Origin: Winogradskyella epiphytica
GTDB taxonomy: Bacteria > Bacteroidota > Bacteroidia > Flavobacteriales > Flavobacteriaceae
Length of the DNA: 64,000 bases
Reading direction: 5' to 3'
Assembly: GCF_003217215.1 (NCBI RefSeq)
Contig: NZ_QJTD01000003.1
Location: 62,001 to 126,000 of the forward strand
Under the pieces are notes generated by a model. That model did no database searches. It was not told where the DNA came from and was given only the letters and a program-made list of their open reading frames with translations. Below are positions 42,380 through 50,521 of this stretch, in pieces. The first letter of the stretch is position 1; each line of letters begins with the position of its first letter. The translations under genes and the position numbers were made by a program.

Positions 42380-43797
42380 TTGGTAATGGTTGAAGTTAAG
42401 CCTAAGGCCTTTCCTTTTTTTAGCATTAATTCAAAAGCAGCTTCATGTTCGTTAGGAATTTCACCTTCTAAAATAGCTTCTTTTATAGCTTCCTTAATAA
42501 TCCCAATTTCTCTTGAAGGTTTTAAGTTGAAAGCTTCCATAATTTCTTCGCCACTAACAGGTGGTTGGAAATTACGAACCTGATCACGTTCTTCAACTTC
42601 AACAATTTTATTTCTAACCTTTTGGAAATTATTATGGTATTTCTTGAATTTCTTAGGGTTCTTTGTCGTGATATCTGCTTCACAAAGTGTCATTAAATCT
42701 TCAACATGGTCTCCAGCATCAAAGACCAAACGTCTTACTGCGGAATCGGTTACTTCTGAAGCTAAAACAATAGGTCTAGAACTCATTAAAACCATTTTTT
42801 GAACAAATTTCATTTTGTCATTCAATGGCATTTTTAAACGTTTGAAAAGTTTGTAGACCATTTTCGCGCCTACAAATTCATGCGCATGAAAAGTCCAACC
42901 AATTTTTTTATGGAACTTCTTTGTTGGTGCTTTTCCAATATCATGTAATAGTGCGGCCCAACGTAACCATAAGTTATCTGTAGTTTTTGCAATATTATCA
43001 ACCACTTCTAAAGTGTGATAAAAATTGTCTTTATGTTTTTGACCCTCAATTTCGTCAATGCCTTTTAAGGCTGTTAATTCAGGTAAAATATAGTCTAGAA
43101 GCCCTGTTTCTTCCAGGTGAATAAATCCAATGGAAGGCGTTTCACTTTCAAGAATTTTATTCAGCTCTACAACAATACGTTCTTTAGTAATAATCTTGAT
43201 GCGCTCCTTATTATCTGTAATAGCTTTAAGCGACGCTTCTTCAATTTTAAAATTTAGTTGCGTCGCAAAACGAATAGCTCGCATCATACGCAACGGATCG
43301 TCGCTATAAGTGATGTTAGGCTCTAAAGGTGTTCGGATGATACCTTTGTCTAAATCGCTAATACCATTAAACGGATCCAATAAGTCTCCAAAACTATCTT
43401 TATTCAGACTTAGAGCTAAGGCATTGATAGTAAAGTCACGTCGATTTTGGTCATCTTCTAGGGTTCCATTTTCAACAATCGGATTCCTACTGTCTTCATG
43501 GTAGCTTTCTTTACGCGCACCAACGAATTCAATTTCAATATCGTCGTAACGCAACATAGCTGTTCCGTATGTTTTGAATATTTGAACTTTAGGTTTGTTA
43601 GGTAAGTTTTTAGCGACTTGTTTTGCTAACTCAATTCCACTTCCAACAGCCACGACATCAATATCTTTAGCGTCACCACGGTCCAATAGATAATCGCGTA
43701 CAAAGCCACCAATGACGTAGCTTTCTACTTGTAGCTCTTCAGCAGATTGTGAAATAATATTAAATATATTGTGCTTTAATGCTTGCTTGTGGTTCAT
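42376..43797 (-). CDS. CCA tRNA nucleotidyltransferase with HD domain
   Basis: A 473-residue class II nucleotidyltransferase. The head has YVIGGFVRDYLLDRGDAKDIDVV (G-x-V-R-D and DxD metal site), EFVGARKESY, and RRDFTINALA. The neck carries DPLRMMRAIRFA, and the C-terminal part has an HD domain (LLHDIGKAPTKK). Such proteins add or repair the CCA end of tRNAs; the HD part suggests an accompanying phosphohydrolase activity. Whether this copy does full CCA addition or only poly(A)/CC addition cannot be told by eye. It is followed directly by ctaA. Confidence 0.92.
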   Translation of the reverse strand: MNHKQALKHNIFNIISQSAEELQVESYVIGGFVRDYLLDRGDAKDIDVVAVGSGIELAKQVAKNLPNKPKVQIFKTYGTAMLRYDDIEIEFVGARKESYHEDSRNPIVENGTLEDDQNRRDFTINALALSLNKDSFGDLLDPFNGISDLDKGIIRTPLEPNITYSDDPLRMMRAIRFATQLNFKIEEASLKAITDNKERIKIITKERIVVELNKILESETPSIGFIHLEETGLLDYILPELTALKGIDEIEGQKHKDNFYHTLEVVDNIAKTTDNLWLRWAALLHDIGKAPTKKFHKKIGWTFHAHEFVGAKMVYKLFKRLKMPLNDKMKFVQKMVLMSSRPIVLASEVTDSAVRRLVFDAGDHVEDLMTLCEADITTKNPKKFKKYHNNFQKVRNKIVEVEERDQVRNFQPPVSGEEIMEAFNLKPSREIGIIKEAIKEAILEGEIPNEHEAAFELMLKKGKALGLTSTITK

Positions 43798-43854
43798 AAT
43801 AGGGTAATGTCAGCGCTTTTTTATATTACCGAAAATGCGTTGATTTTTGCTGTG

Positions 43855-43862
43855 CAAATGTA
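43855..43862 (-). promoter_or_regulatory. -7 element of the CCA gene
   Basis: Minus-strand TACATTTG, exact TAnnTTTG match, about 57 bases before the ATG at 43797. No strong -33 TTG was identified. Confidence 0.4.
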
Positions 43863-44008
43863 CGATTTACTGCTATTCTTTTAAAATGAATGCAATGCTT
43901 TTTGAATACTGTCCGTCAATAATATAATTGAAGCCGTGAATTGTGAATTTTTAAATTAAAATGGATAATTTAATTAATACATTTACGTCCTAACTCAATT
44001 ACTAATTT

Positions 44009-44899
44009 ATGAATTTCTTTAAAAGGAAATATTATCAATTACTTTCTAAGTATTTAAAAAGTAAGCCAAATTCAGAGGTAGCCTTTACTAAAGCACAGTA
44101 TTTCTTAAAAAATGAAAGAGAATTAAATTTGGACAATCCAGTAGAGTTTGCTGAAAAATTAAATTGGCTTAAATTTTATCTATATACTGAGGATTATGGT
44201 GATTTTGTAGATAAATATGAAGTAAGGAAGTTTGTAGAAAAACGAATCGGTGGGAATTATTTAGTAGATTTTATTGCAATTTATGACAATGTTGATGCTA
44301 TTGGTTTTCAAGCGCTACCAAATCAATATGCTTTAAAAGGAACCCATGGTTCAGGGTATAATGTTATTGTGGATGATAAATCTAAAATTGATATCAGTCA
44401 AGTAAAGAAAACTCTAAATAAGTATCTCCACTTAAACTATTATGATAAGTATAAAGAGTTGATTTATAAAGATGTAAAGCCTCGCATTTTAGTCGAGCAT
44501 TATCTAGATCAATCAGATAGTGAGAATATCATAGACTTCAAGTTTTTCTGTATACACGGAGAACCCGAATATATTTGGGTAAAAACTTTTAGTGATGGAA
44601 AGTTTAGAAGTTGTTATTATGATTTAGAATGGAACAAGCTTCAGGATGACTCTAATAAAAAAGACTTTCTAAACAAATCGATACCGAAACCAGGAAACCT
44701 AAATGAACTGATTTCAATTTCTAAGAAACTCTCAAGTGAATTTATTTTTGTCCGAGTAGATTTATATTCAATTCAAGATAAAATTTACTTCGGTGAATTA
44801 ACCTTTTTTCCATGGGCAGGGTTAAAACGTCTTACAGTTGAACGGTTAAATAAAGAATTGGGCGATTTAATGAAATTACCTATTTCAACTCATGTTTAG
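44009..44899 (+). CDS. TupA-like ATP-grasp protein for surface polysaccharide
   Basis: A 296-residue cytosolic protein of the ATPgrasp_TupA family found in polysaccharide clusters. It shows NPVEFAEKLNWLKFY, the substrate segment DKYEVRKFVEKRIG, ALKGTHGSGYNVIV (nucleotide loop), RILVEHYLD and IIDFKFFCIHGEPEYIWV, then the C-terminal RVDLYSIQDKIYFGELTFFPWAG. The homologue TupA acts in teichuronopeptide synthesis; here a role in attaching an amino-acid-like substituent to a glycan is an inference. Its 3' end overlaps the convergent GT4 gene by 20 bases. It is the first of eight strand-alternating glycan genes. Confidence 0.85.
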   Translation: MNFFKRKYYQLLSKYLKSKPNSEVAFTKAQYFLKNERELNLDNPVEFAEKLNWLKFYLYTEDYGDFVDKYEVRKFVEKRIGGNYLVDFIAIYDNVDAIGFQALPNQYALKGTHGSGYNVIVDDKSKIDISQVKKTLNKYLHLNYYDKYKELIYKDVKPRILVEHYLDQSDSENIIDFKFFCIHGEPEYIWVKTFSDGKFRSCYYDLEWNKLQDDSNKKDFLNKSIPKPGNLNELISISKKLSSEFIFVRVDLYSIQDKIYFGELTFFPWAGLKRLTVERLNKELGDLMKLPISTHV

Positions 44900-45986
44900 A
44901 TAGCTCATCAAACATCTTTTTAGCTATAACAGGTTTGGTGAAATTGTCTACAAGATATTGATACCCATGAGATGTCAATTTATTTTGCAAAGTTTTATTG
45001 TTAATTAAAGAGTTCACTTTTAGCGCAAAATCTTTAGGATTGCCAACTTCAGCTAATAATCCAGTTTCTCCGTCGACGATAACTTCAGGAATTCCACCAG
45101 CTCTGGCGGCTACGATTGGAACTTTACATGCATAAGATTCTAATAAAACACCTCCAGTTGGTTCGTTATTAGAAGTGAATAAAAATAAATCGAATTCAGG
45201 TAAAATTTCAGGAATATCACGTCTAAATCCAGCAAATATAATATGGTCCGTCAAACCTTTTTCGTCGACATAACTACGAATCTCTTCTTCCATAAAACCT
45301 TTTCCAACGAGAATGTATTTCGCTTTAAAAGTGTTTTCTTTTACTAAAATACTTACCGTATCAACCCAGGTGTAATGATCTTTAAATTTAGTGAATTCAG
45401 CAATATTCCCGATAATTTTGTATTCCCTAGGTATATTAAATTCTTCATGGAGCAATCCAGTTCCTTCTTGTTTTTGAAATTTATTTATATCGGTAACACT
45501 ACCAATTACGGTAAACCTGCTGTGATCTTTAATAGCGAATTTTAACGATTCTACAACAGGTTGAGAAACACAAATGATCTTTTTGATTCCTTTATAGTTG
45601 TACTTCCATTTTCTGAAAAAATTAGTGTCAACTCGTTTTATAAGTGTTCTACATAAAACTAATGGAACTTTTAATCCAAAAATAAAGGCTGACATCACCG
45701 CTATAGTTTGGGCCTTAGAGCTATGGATGAAAATTACTGAAGCATTCTTTTCCTGAACAATTTTTTTAAATTCTTTAGCAAAAGAAAAACTATACTCAGA
45801 TGTGAAATCAAAAGAAATCACTTGCAAACCTTTCTCTTTAGCAACCTCGTAAATTTCAGAATTTTGAGGACAAACAATCCATTGGTCTTCCACATAACCC
45901 TGTGCAGCAAAGGCTTCATATAGATAAACTATTTTTTGCTCGTGTCCACGCCAAACAGTAGATGCTGTGAATTGAATTAATCTCAT
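44880..45986 (-). CDS. family 4 glycosyltransferase
   Basis: A 368-residue GT-B enzyme. The N-terminal half has TVWRGHEQKIVYLYEAFAAQG, an acceptor-binding opening typical of LPS/capsule GT4 enzymes. The C-terminal donor half carries IIGNIAEFTKFKDH, LVGKGFMEEEIRSYV, and the nucleotide-sugar motif FLFTSNNEPTGGVLLESYA with CKVPIVAARAGGIPEVI. It is likely to add one sugar of the LPS core or a related glycan; donor and acceptor are not predictable. Overlaps the convergent ATP-grasp gene at the 3' end. Confidence 0.9.
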   Translation of the reverse strand: MRLIQFTASTVWRGHEQKIVYLYEAFAAQGYVEDQWIVCPQNSEIYEVAKEKGLQVISFDFTSEYSFSFAKEFKKIVQEKNASVIFIHSSKAQTIAVMSAFIFGLKVPLVLCRTLIKRVDTNFFRKWKYNYKGIKKIICVSQPVVESLKFAIKDHSRFTVIGSVTDINKFQKQEGTGLLHEEFNIPREYKIIGNIAEFTKFKDHYTWVDTVSILVKENTFKAKYILVGKGFMEEEIRSYVDEKGLTDHIIFAGFRRDIPEILPEFDLFLFTSNNEPTGGVLLESYACKVPIVAARAGGIPEVIVDGETGLLAEVGNPKDFALKVNSLINNKTLQNKLTSHGYQYLVDNFTKPVIAKKMFDELSKHELK

Positions 45987-46179
45987 TTCTAAAAATTGTA
46001 AATATTAATTTTCGGAAAAATAAATAAAATAATAGTTTAAATTCATAATTAAACCTTTAATTTATCCTTTAGATGATATAATATTGCAAAGGAAATACAT
46101 CATGATAATAATTAAATACCCTAATAAATTTCAATAGATTTGCTGATAATTATCCTTTTAAAAAGGATTAGTAAACTCC

Positions 46180-46959
46180 ATGCATCCTATGAGTGTAAAC
46201 TCTGTAATACATAATAAATTTAAAGACTTAAAAGGAAGCCTTAATCATATTATATTCAATTTTGATAGCTTAGGCGAAAACTTTGGAAATCAAGATAGAA
46301 ACTCATTAAAGCTTTTTGAACTTGAAGGAAAAACATTAAATGTAAAATCGTTTCGAGTTCCTAATATTATTAACCAAATAGCGTATAGGTTTCTTAGAAA
46401 AAGTAAAGCACAACGCTCTTTTGAATATGCTAAAAAACTACAAAGTTTAGACATTGGAACACCCCAACCTGTTGCTTATTATGAGTTTAAAACGTTGTTG
46501 TTATTTAAAAAAAGCTATTATATCTCAGAGCAGTTAGATTGTGATATCACTTACAGAGAATTAACTACCGATTTTGATTATCCTAATCATGAAGGGATAT
46601 TAAGGGCTTTCACCAGATTCACTTACAGACTTCATGAAAAGCAGGTTAATTTCTTAGATCATTCTCCTGGAAATACTTTAATTAAAAAAGTAGGGGAGGA
46701 CTATGAGTTTTATTTGGTGGATTTAAATCGAATGGAATTTGGTGAAATGAATTTTGAGACTCGAATTAAAAACTTTGCACGTTTAACCACTCATAAGTCT
46801 ATGGTTGAAGTGATGAGTGATGAATATGCTAAAATGGGTGGCTACGATTACGATCGAGTATTTAATCTAATGTGGTCAGAAACTGAAGCATTTCAAGAAC
46901 GATTTTACAGAAAAAAACGATTAAAAAAGAAGCTTAGGTTTTGGAAAACAAATAAGTAG
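46180..46959 (+). CDS. LPS core heptose/Kdo kinase-like protein
   Basis: A 259-residue protein kinase-fold enzyme of the lipopolysaccharide kinase (WaaP/InaA, PF06293) type. The strand KSFRVPNIINQIAYRFLRKSKAQRSF, the hinge YYISEQLDCDITYREL and the catalytic LHEKQVNFLDHSPGNTLI (His-x-D-x-x-x-x-N pattern with D of DHSPGN) are visible, then YLVDLNRMEFG as the DFG-like metal site. Predicted to phosphorylate a core sugar. A second ATG at 46189 is an alternative start. It sits 3 bases from the end of the convergent GT2 gene. Confidence 0.85.
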   Translation: MHPMSVNSVIHNKFKDLKGSLNHIIFNFDSLGENFGNQDRNSLKLFELEGKTLNVKSFRVPNIINQIAYRFLRKSKAQRSFEYAKKLQSLDIGTPQPVAYYEFKTLLLFKKSYYISEQLDCDITYRELTTDFDYPNHEGILRAFTRFTYRLHEKQVNFLDHSPGNTLIKKVGEDYEFYLVDLNRMEFGEMNFETRIKNFARLTTHKSMVEVMSDEYAKMGGYDYDRVFNLMWSETEAFQERFYRKKRLKKKLRFWKTNK

Positions 46960-46962
46960 TGA

Positions 46963-47721
46963 TTACTTCTCTTGATACAATTCTCTTAACTTCGAGTACT
47001 TCAAAAAAGTAATATTGGCGGTTTGTACACAGATTACAAAACCATTAAAACCATCTAAAAATCCAAGTCTTAAGAAGTAAGATTTGAAAAAGGCCCACGT
47101 AGGATTGAAAATTATATTGAAGAGTGGTGCTTTCTTGCCTTTATCATAATAGGCTTTTGCTGCAATGGTTGAAAAATGCTCGGTTTTTAAGTTGAACTCA
47201 GAATAGGTCTGATACGTTTTATGTAAAATATCTCCCTTTAAATGTCCTGTCTTTAGAGTAGAGTCATGCAGTTGCACATGGTCATGCGGGTTGGTTCCTT
47301 GCCATTCTGCTTTTCGTCTATCAAAAATTCTAAGCTTTTTATTCGGATACCAATCAGAATGTTTTATCCATTGGCCACAGAAATTATTGAAGCGGTTGGC
47401 GTAGTAACCATCAAATTTCCAATGAGATTTTAGCTCGATTATCGATTTTTGAAGAGTTTCAGATAAGGCTTCATCACCATCTAATGAAACAACATGATCA
47501 TAACTAGCCTGTGATAAGGCGAAATTCTTTTGTTCTATATAACCCAGGAATTTCTGTTCAATAAATTTTACATTAAATTTTTTGCAAATTTGTTTTGTGT
47601 TATCTGTTGAAAAAGAATCCACAACAACAATTTCGTCTACAACATTCACTAATGACTGTAAACAGTTTTCAATATTGCGTTCCTCGTTGAAAGTAATTAT
47701 GACTCCAGATAGTTTTAACAT
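46963..47721 (-). CDS. GT2 glycosyltransferase, WaaE type
   Basis: A 252-residue GT-A enzyme. ATG at 47721 was chosen (MLKLSGVIITFNEERNIENC, the usual family start). A longer frame starts upstream but would read through the divergent gene. EIVVVDSFSTDNT and VVSLDGDEALSE (DxD-like) mark the nucleotide-sugar site, then SDWYPNKKLRIFDRRKAEW and the C-terminal NPTWAFFKSYFLRLGFLDG membrane-associating segment. Family members such as WaaE/KdtX add glucose to the LPS inner core. It shares its short 40-base upstream gap with the divergent GT2 gene. Confidence 0.9.
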   Translation of the reverse strand: MLKLSGVIITFNEERNIENCLQSLVNVVDEIVVVDSFSTDNTKQICKKFNVKFIEQKFLGYIEQKNFALSQASYDHVVSLDGDEALSETLQKSIIELKSHWKFDGYYANRFNNFCGQWIKHSDWYPNKKLRIFDRRKAEWQGTNPHDHVQLHDSTLKTGHLKGDILHKTYQTYSEFNLKTEHFSTIAAKAYYDKGKKAPLFNIIFNPTWAFFKSYFLRLGFLDGFNGFVICVQTANITFLKYSKLRELYQEK

Positions 47722-47749
47722 GGTTCTAATTTCTGAGCTGTAAAAATAG

Positions 47750-47757
47750 TATTTTTG
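47750..47757 (+). promoter_or_regulatory. -7 element of a GT2 gene, near-leaderless
   Basis: TATTTTTG, exact TAnnTTTG match, ending 4 bases before the ATG at 47762. It lies in the 40-base gap between two divergent starts. Predicted transcripts begin at or next to the start codon. Confidence 0.5.
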
Positions 47758-47761
47758 TGCT

Positions 47762-48592
47762 ATGCAATCTAATCCTATAGCATCTGTAATAATTAGCACC
47801 TATAATCAGCCGAATTGGTTAGACTTAGTGCTGCATAGTTATAATTTTCAATCTAGAAATGATTTTGAAATTATTATAGCTGATGATGGTTCAGATGAAA
47901 GAACTAAAATAGTTATTGATAGTTTTAGGGCTAAAACGGAATTAAACATCATTCACGTTTGGCAAGAAGATGATGGCTTTCAGAAAACCAAAATATTGAA
48001 TAAAGCTATTGTTGCTTCAAATACAGATTATCTTATTTTTACGGATGGCGATTGTATAGCTCGTAAAGATTTTGTTGAAACTCACCTTAATTTAAGACGA
48101 ACAAAATATGCTCTTTCTGGTGGTTATTTTAAGTTAGATGCTTCTGTATCTAATAAGATTTCGAAGGAAGTGATCCAAAAACAAGAATGTTTCGATAAGG
48201 AATGGCTTTTAGCACAAGGTCAAACTAAAAGTTTTAAATTTAATAAATTAACCAAATCGAAAACTAAAGCTAGACTGCTAAATACTTTAACGCCAACAAA
48301 GGCAACCTTTGATGGTATGAATGTGTCCTGTTATAAACAAGATATTCTAGCGGTAAATGGATTTGATGAACGCATGCAGTATGGAGCAGAGGATAGAGAA
48401 GTAGGAGAGCGCATGATGAATAATGGTATCAAGTTTTTGCAAATTCGATATAGTGCGATTTGCGTTCATTTATACCATGATAGACCTTATAAAAATGAGG
48501 AAATTCTTCAAAAGAATAATGCTATACGAAAAGAAACTAAACGATTAAAATCTTATTATACAGATTTTGGCATCAATAAAAAGAAGCATTAG
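47762..48592 (+). CDS. GT2 glycosyltransferase with galactosyltransferase-type C-terminus
   Basis: A 276-residue GT-A enzyme. It starts with PIASVIISTYNQPNWLDLVL, followed by IIIADDGSDERT, WQEDDGFQKTKILNKAI and the DxD motif LIFTDGDCIARKDF. The second half has GMNVSCYKQDILAVNGFDE and GAEDREVGERM, the Glyco_transf_7C signature. Such enzymes usually transfer galactose or a related sugar to a glycan chain. It ends 14 bases from the convergent GT9 gene. Confidence 0.9.
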   Translation: MQSNPIASVIISTYNQPNWLDLVLHSYNFQSRNDFEIIIADDGSDERTKIVIDSFRAKTELNIIHVWQEDDGFQKTKILNKAIVASNTDYLIFTDGDCIARKDFVETHLNLRRTKYALSGGYFKLDASVSNKISKEVIQKQECFDKEWLLAQGQTKSFKFNKLTKSKTKARLLNTLTPTKATFDGMNVSCYKQDILAVNGFDERMQYGAEDREVGERMMNNGIKFLQIRYSAICVHLYHDRPYKNEEILQKNNAIRKETKRLKSYYTDFGINKKKH

Positions 48593-48606
48593 TACAAATC
48601 AATTAC

Positions 48607-49683
48607 TTAGTTGTTTGATTTAAGTGTAGTAATTAAGAATTTACTTAATTTTTCTTTGATTTTTGATATAGGGTAAGCATCAAAATACTTCATAGTGTGT
48701 TCTTTTATATACTTTTCGTCGTGCTCTTCAAAAATCTCAGGTTTCAAGTCTTTAAGATGGATAGATATATTTTTATCATCTTCAAAAATTTGCCAAGTTT
48801 CTTTGTCTACACTAGGAGAGAATAATGAAAATGTAGGAACATCTAAGGCTTTTGCCATGTTCACAGAGCCTCCTTCATTTCCTATTAAGGCATCACATTG
48901 TGATAGTAGTCCTAAGAATCCTCTTAGAGATGTAGCGTAAAGTTCAAAATAAATTTTTTCTTGAGTGTATTGGTTACAGAGGTTATATAGCTTTAGAGCA
49001 TCCTCTTTCTGGTTTGGTATATAGTTGAATAATAATGATGCCTTGGTTTCCTTTGCAATAAAATCTAAAAGCTTAGCCATACTTTCAAGCGGATAAGTTT
49101 TATACCACTCGCTACCTAAAATTCCTATCATAAAAACAGGCTGAGATGTGTTTATATCATGTTTATTTAATAGTAATTTAGCCGTTTCAATTTCAGACTG
49201 AGATAAGAATATTTTTGGTTTATAATCTTTGATATTTTTAGTTTTTAAAATTGGTTCTAATAAGGCTAATCTATTATCAATAGCCAAACCATTTTTACTA
49301 TTAGTGCCATTAGGAAGCCTTTTAATGTTGTGATTATAAAAAATATTCGAATACCCTTTGTGATACGATATTTTATATTTAGCTCCTGAAAAACCAGTAA
49401 TTAAATTCGTTTCTAACTTGCTATAAGCATCTATTACAATTGTATATTCTTCCCTTCTTATTCTATTGATGAACTTTAAAAGAGACCAATAATTTTTTCT
49501 AGTAACTTCTTCTAAAACAACTATTTTGTCTATGGAAGGGTTTTCTTTTAGTACATCTACGCAGTACGAATAGCACAAATAATCTATTGAGGCATCAGGG
49601 TAGTTTTTCTTTAAGATATTAGCTAAAATAGAAGTGGTTAAAACATCTCCAATACGCTTTTGTTGTATGATTAATACCTTCAT
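48607..49683 (-). CDS. GT9 heptosyltransferase-type protein
   Basis: A 358-residue GT-B enzyme. It begins MKVLIIQQKRIGDVLTTSIL, the family signature, with DYLCYSYCVDVLKENPSID and a C-terminal donor-binding part (SQCDALIGNEGGSVNMAKAL, FSLFSPSV). GT9 enzymes such as WaaC/WaaF transfer heptose from ADP-heptose to the LPS inner core. Donor choice in Bacteroidetes varies, so the product is given at family level. Divergent from the WaaE-type gene at 49763. Confidence 0.9.
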   Translation of the reverse strand: MKVLIIQQKRIGDVLTTSILANILKKNYPDASIDYLCYSYCVDVLKENPSIDKIVVLEEVTRKNYWSLLKFINRIRREEYTIVIDAYSKLETNLITGFSGAKYKISYHKGYSNIFYNHNIKRLPNGTNSKNGLAIDNRLALLEPILKTKNIKDYKPKIFLSQSEIETAKLLLNKHDINTSQPVFMIGILGSEWYKTYPLESMAKLLDFIAKETKASLLFNYIPNQKEDALKLYNLCNQYTQEKIYFELYATSLRGFLGLLSQCDALIGNEGGSVNMAKALDVPTFSLFSPSVDKETWQIFEDDKNISIHLKDLKPEIFEEHDEKYIKEHTMKYFDAYPISKIKEKLSKFLITTLKSNN

Positions 49684-49762
49684 TAAGTAAATTTAAGTGC
49701 AGAATTTATTGAAGTAAAAGTATTAATAAAAACTGTATTTTTACCCCATAAACTCAACATTT

Positions 49763-50521
49763 ATGGACATCAGCGGATTAGTAATAACATATAATGAAGA
49801 AAAAAATATTGAAAAATGTATTGATGCTTTATTCAGGGTTTGTAATGAAGTTATTATTGTGGACTCAATGAGTAGTGATGCTACCGTTGAGATCGCACAA
49901 AGTAAAGGGGCGAAAGTTATTTCACAAGCATTTTTGGGAGATGGACCACAGCGTACGCATGGATTACAATATTGCAAAAATGATTGGATTCTAAATCTTG
50001 ACGCAGATGAGTTTCTTGATACTGATGCTGAAAAATTCATAATGGATAAGAAGTATTTAGACGGTGATTTTGATGGGTTTTCTTTTAGAGTAAAAAATTT
50101 CCTCGGAGATGAGTTGATTGATTTCTCAGGCTGGTATCCTGATCATAAAGTGAGATTTTTTAATAAAAAATCAGCGAAACCGTCAGAGTCAAAAGTTCAT
50201 CAGAAGATAATCACTACCAATGAAAAAAAAGTAAACGTTCATATTTTGCATTATGGATGGGATTCTTTTGAACAAATAATTGCAAAAAAAAATCAATATT
50301 CAACCTGGCACGCTAATCAATTATTTAATCAAGGTAAACGCATTAATAGCTTCAAGCCTGTTTTAAACGGAACAGTTGCTTTTGTTAGATGCTATTTTTT
50401 TAAAAAAGGAGTTTTTAATGGATTAGATGGAATTACAATAGCATTAATACAAGCTTTCTTTTCATATATGAAATATGCAAAACTTATAAAGTTGCAGCGC
50501 CTTGAGAAATTAAAGGGTTAA
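49763..50521 (+). CDS. GT2 glycosyltransferase, WaaE type (second copy)
   Basis: A 252-residue GT-A enzyme closely similar in layout to the one at 46963-47721. It has MDISGLVITYNEEKNIEKC, EVIIVDSMSSDATVEI, WILNLDADEFLDTD and FSGWYPDHKVRFFNKKSA, then a C-terminal hydrophobic segment (FVRCYFFKKGVFNGLDG). Two WaaE-type enzymes in one cluster suggest they add different core sugars. Its last 12 bases overlap the 3' end of the convergent sulfatase gene. Confidence 0.9.
   Translation: MDISGLVITYNEEKNIEKCIDALFRVCNEVIIVDSMSSDATVEIAQSKGAKVISQAFLGDGPQRTHGLQYCKNDWILNLDADEFLDTDAEKFIMDKKYLDGDFDGFSFRVKNFLGDELIDFSGWYPDHKVRFFNKKSAKPSESKVHQKIITTNEKKVNVHILHYGWDSFEQIIAKKNQYSTWHANQLFNQGKRINSFKPVLNGTVAFVRCYFFKKGVFNGLDGITIALIQAFFSYMKYAKLIKLQRLEKLKG

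Noticed and set aside
46963-47799. Longer GT2 reading upstream of 47721
   Set aside because: The extension reads through the divergent GT2 start and its promoter. The family-typical start is MLKLSGVIITFNEE at 47721.
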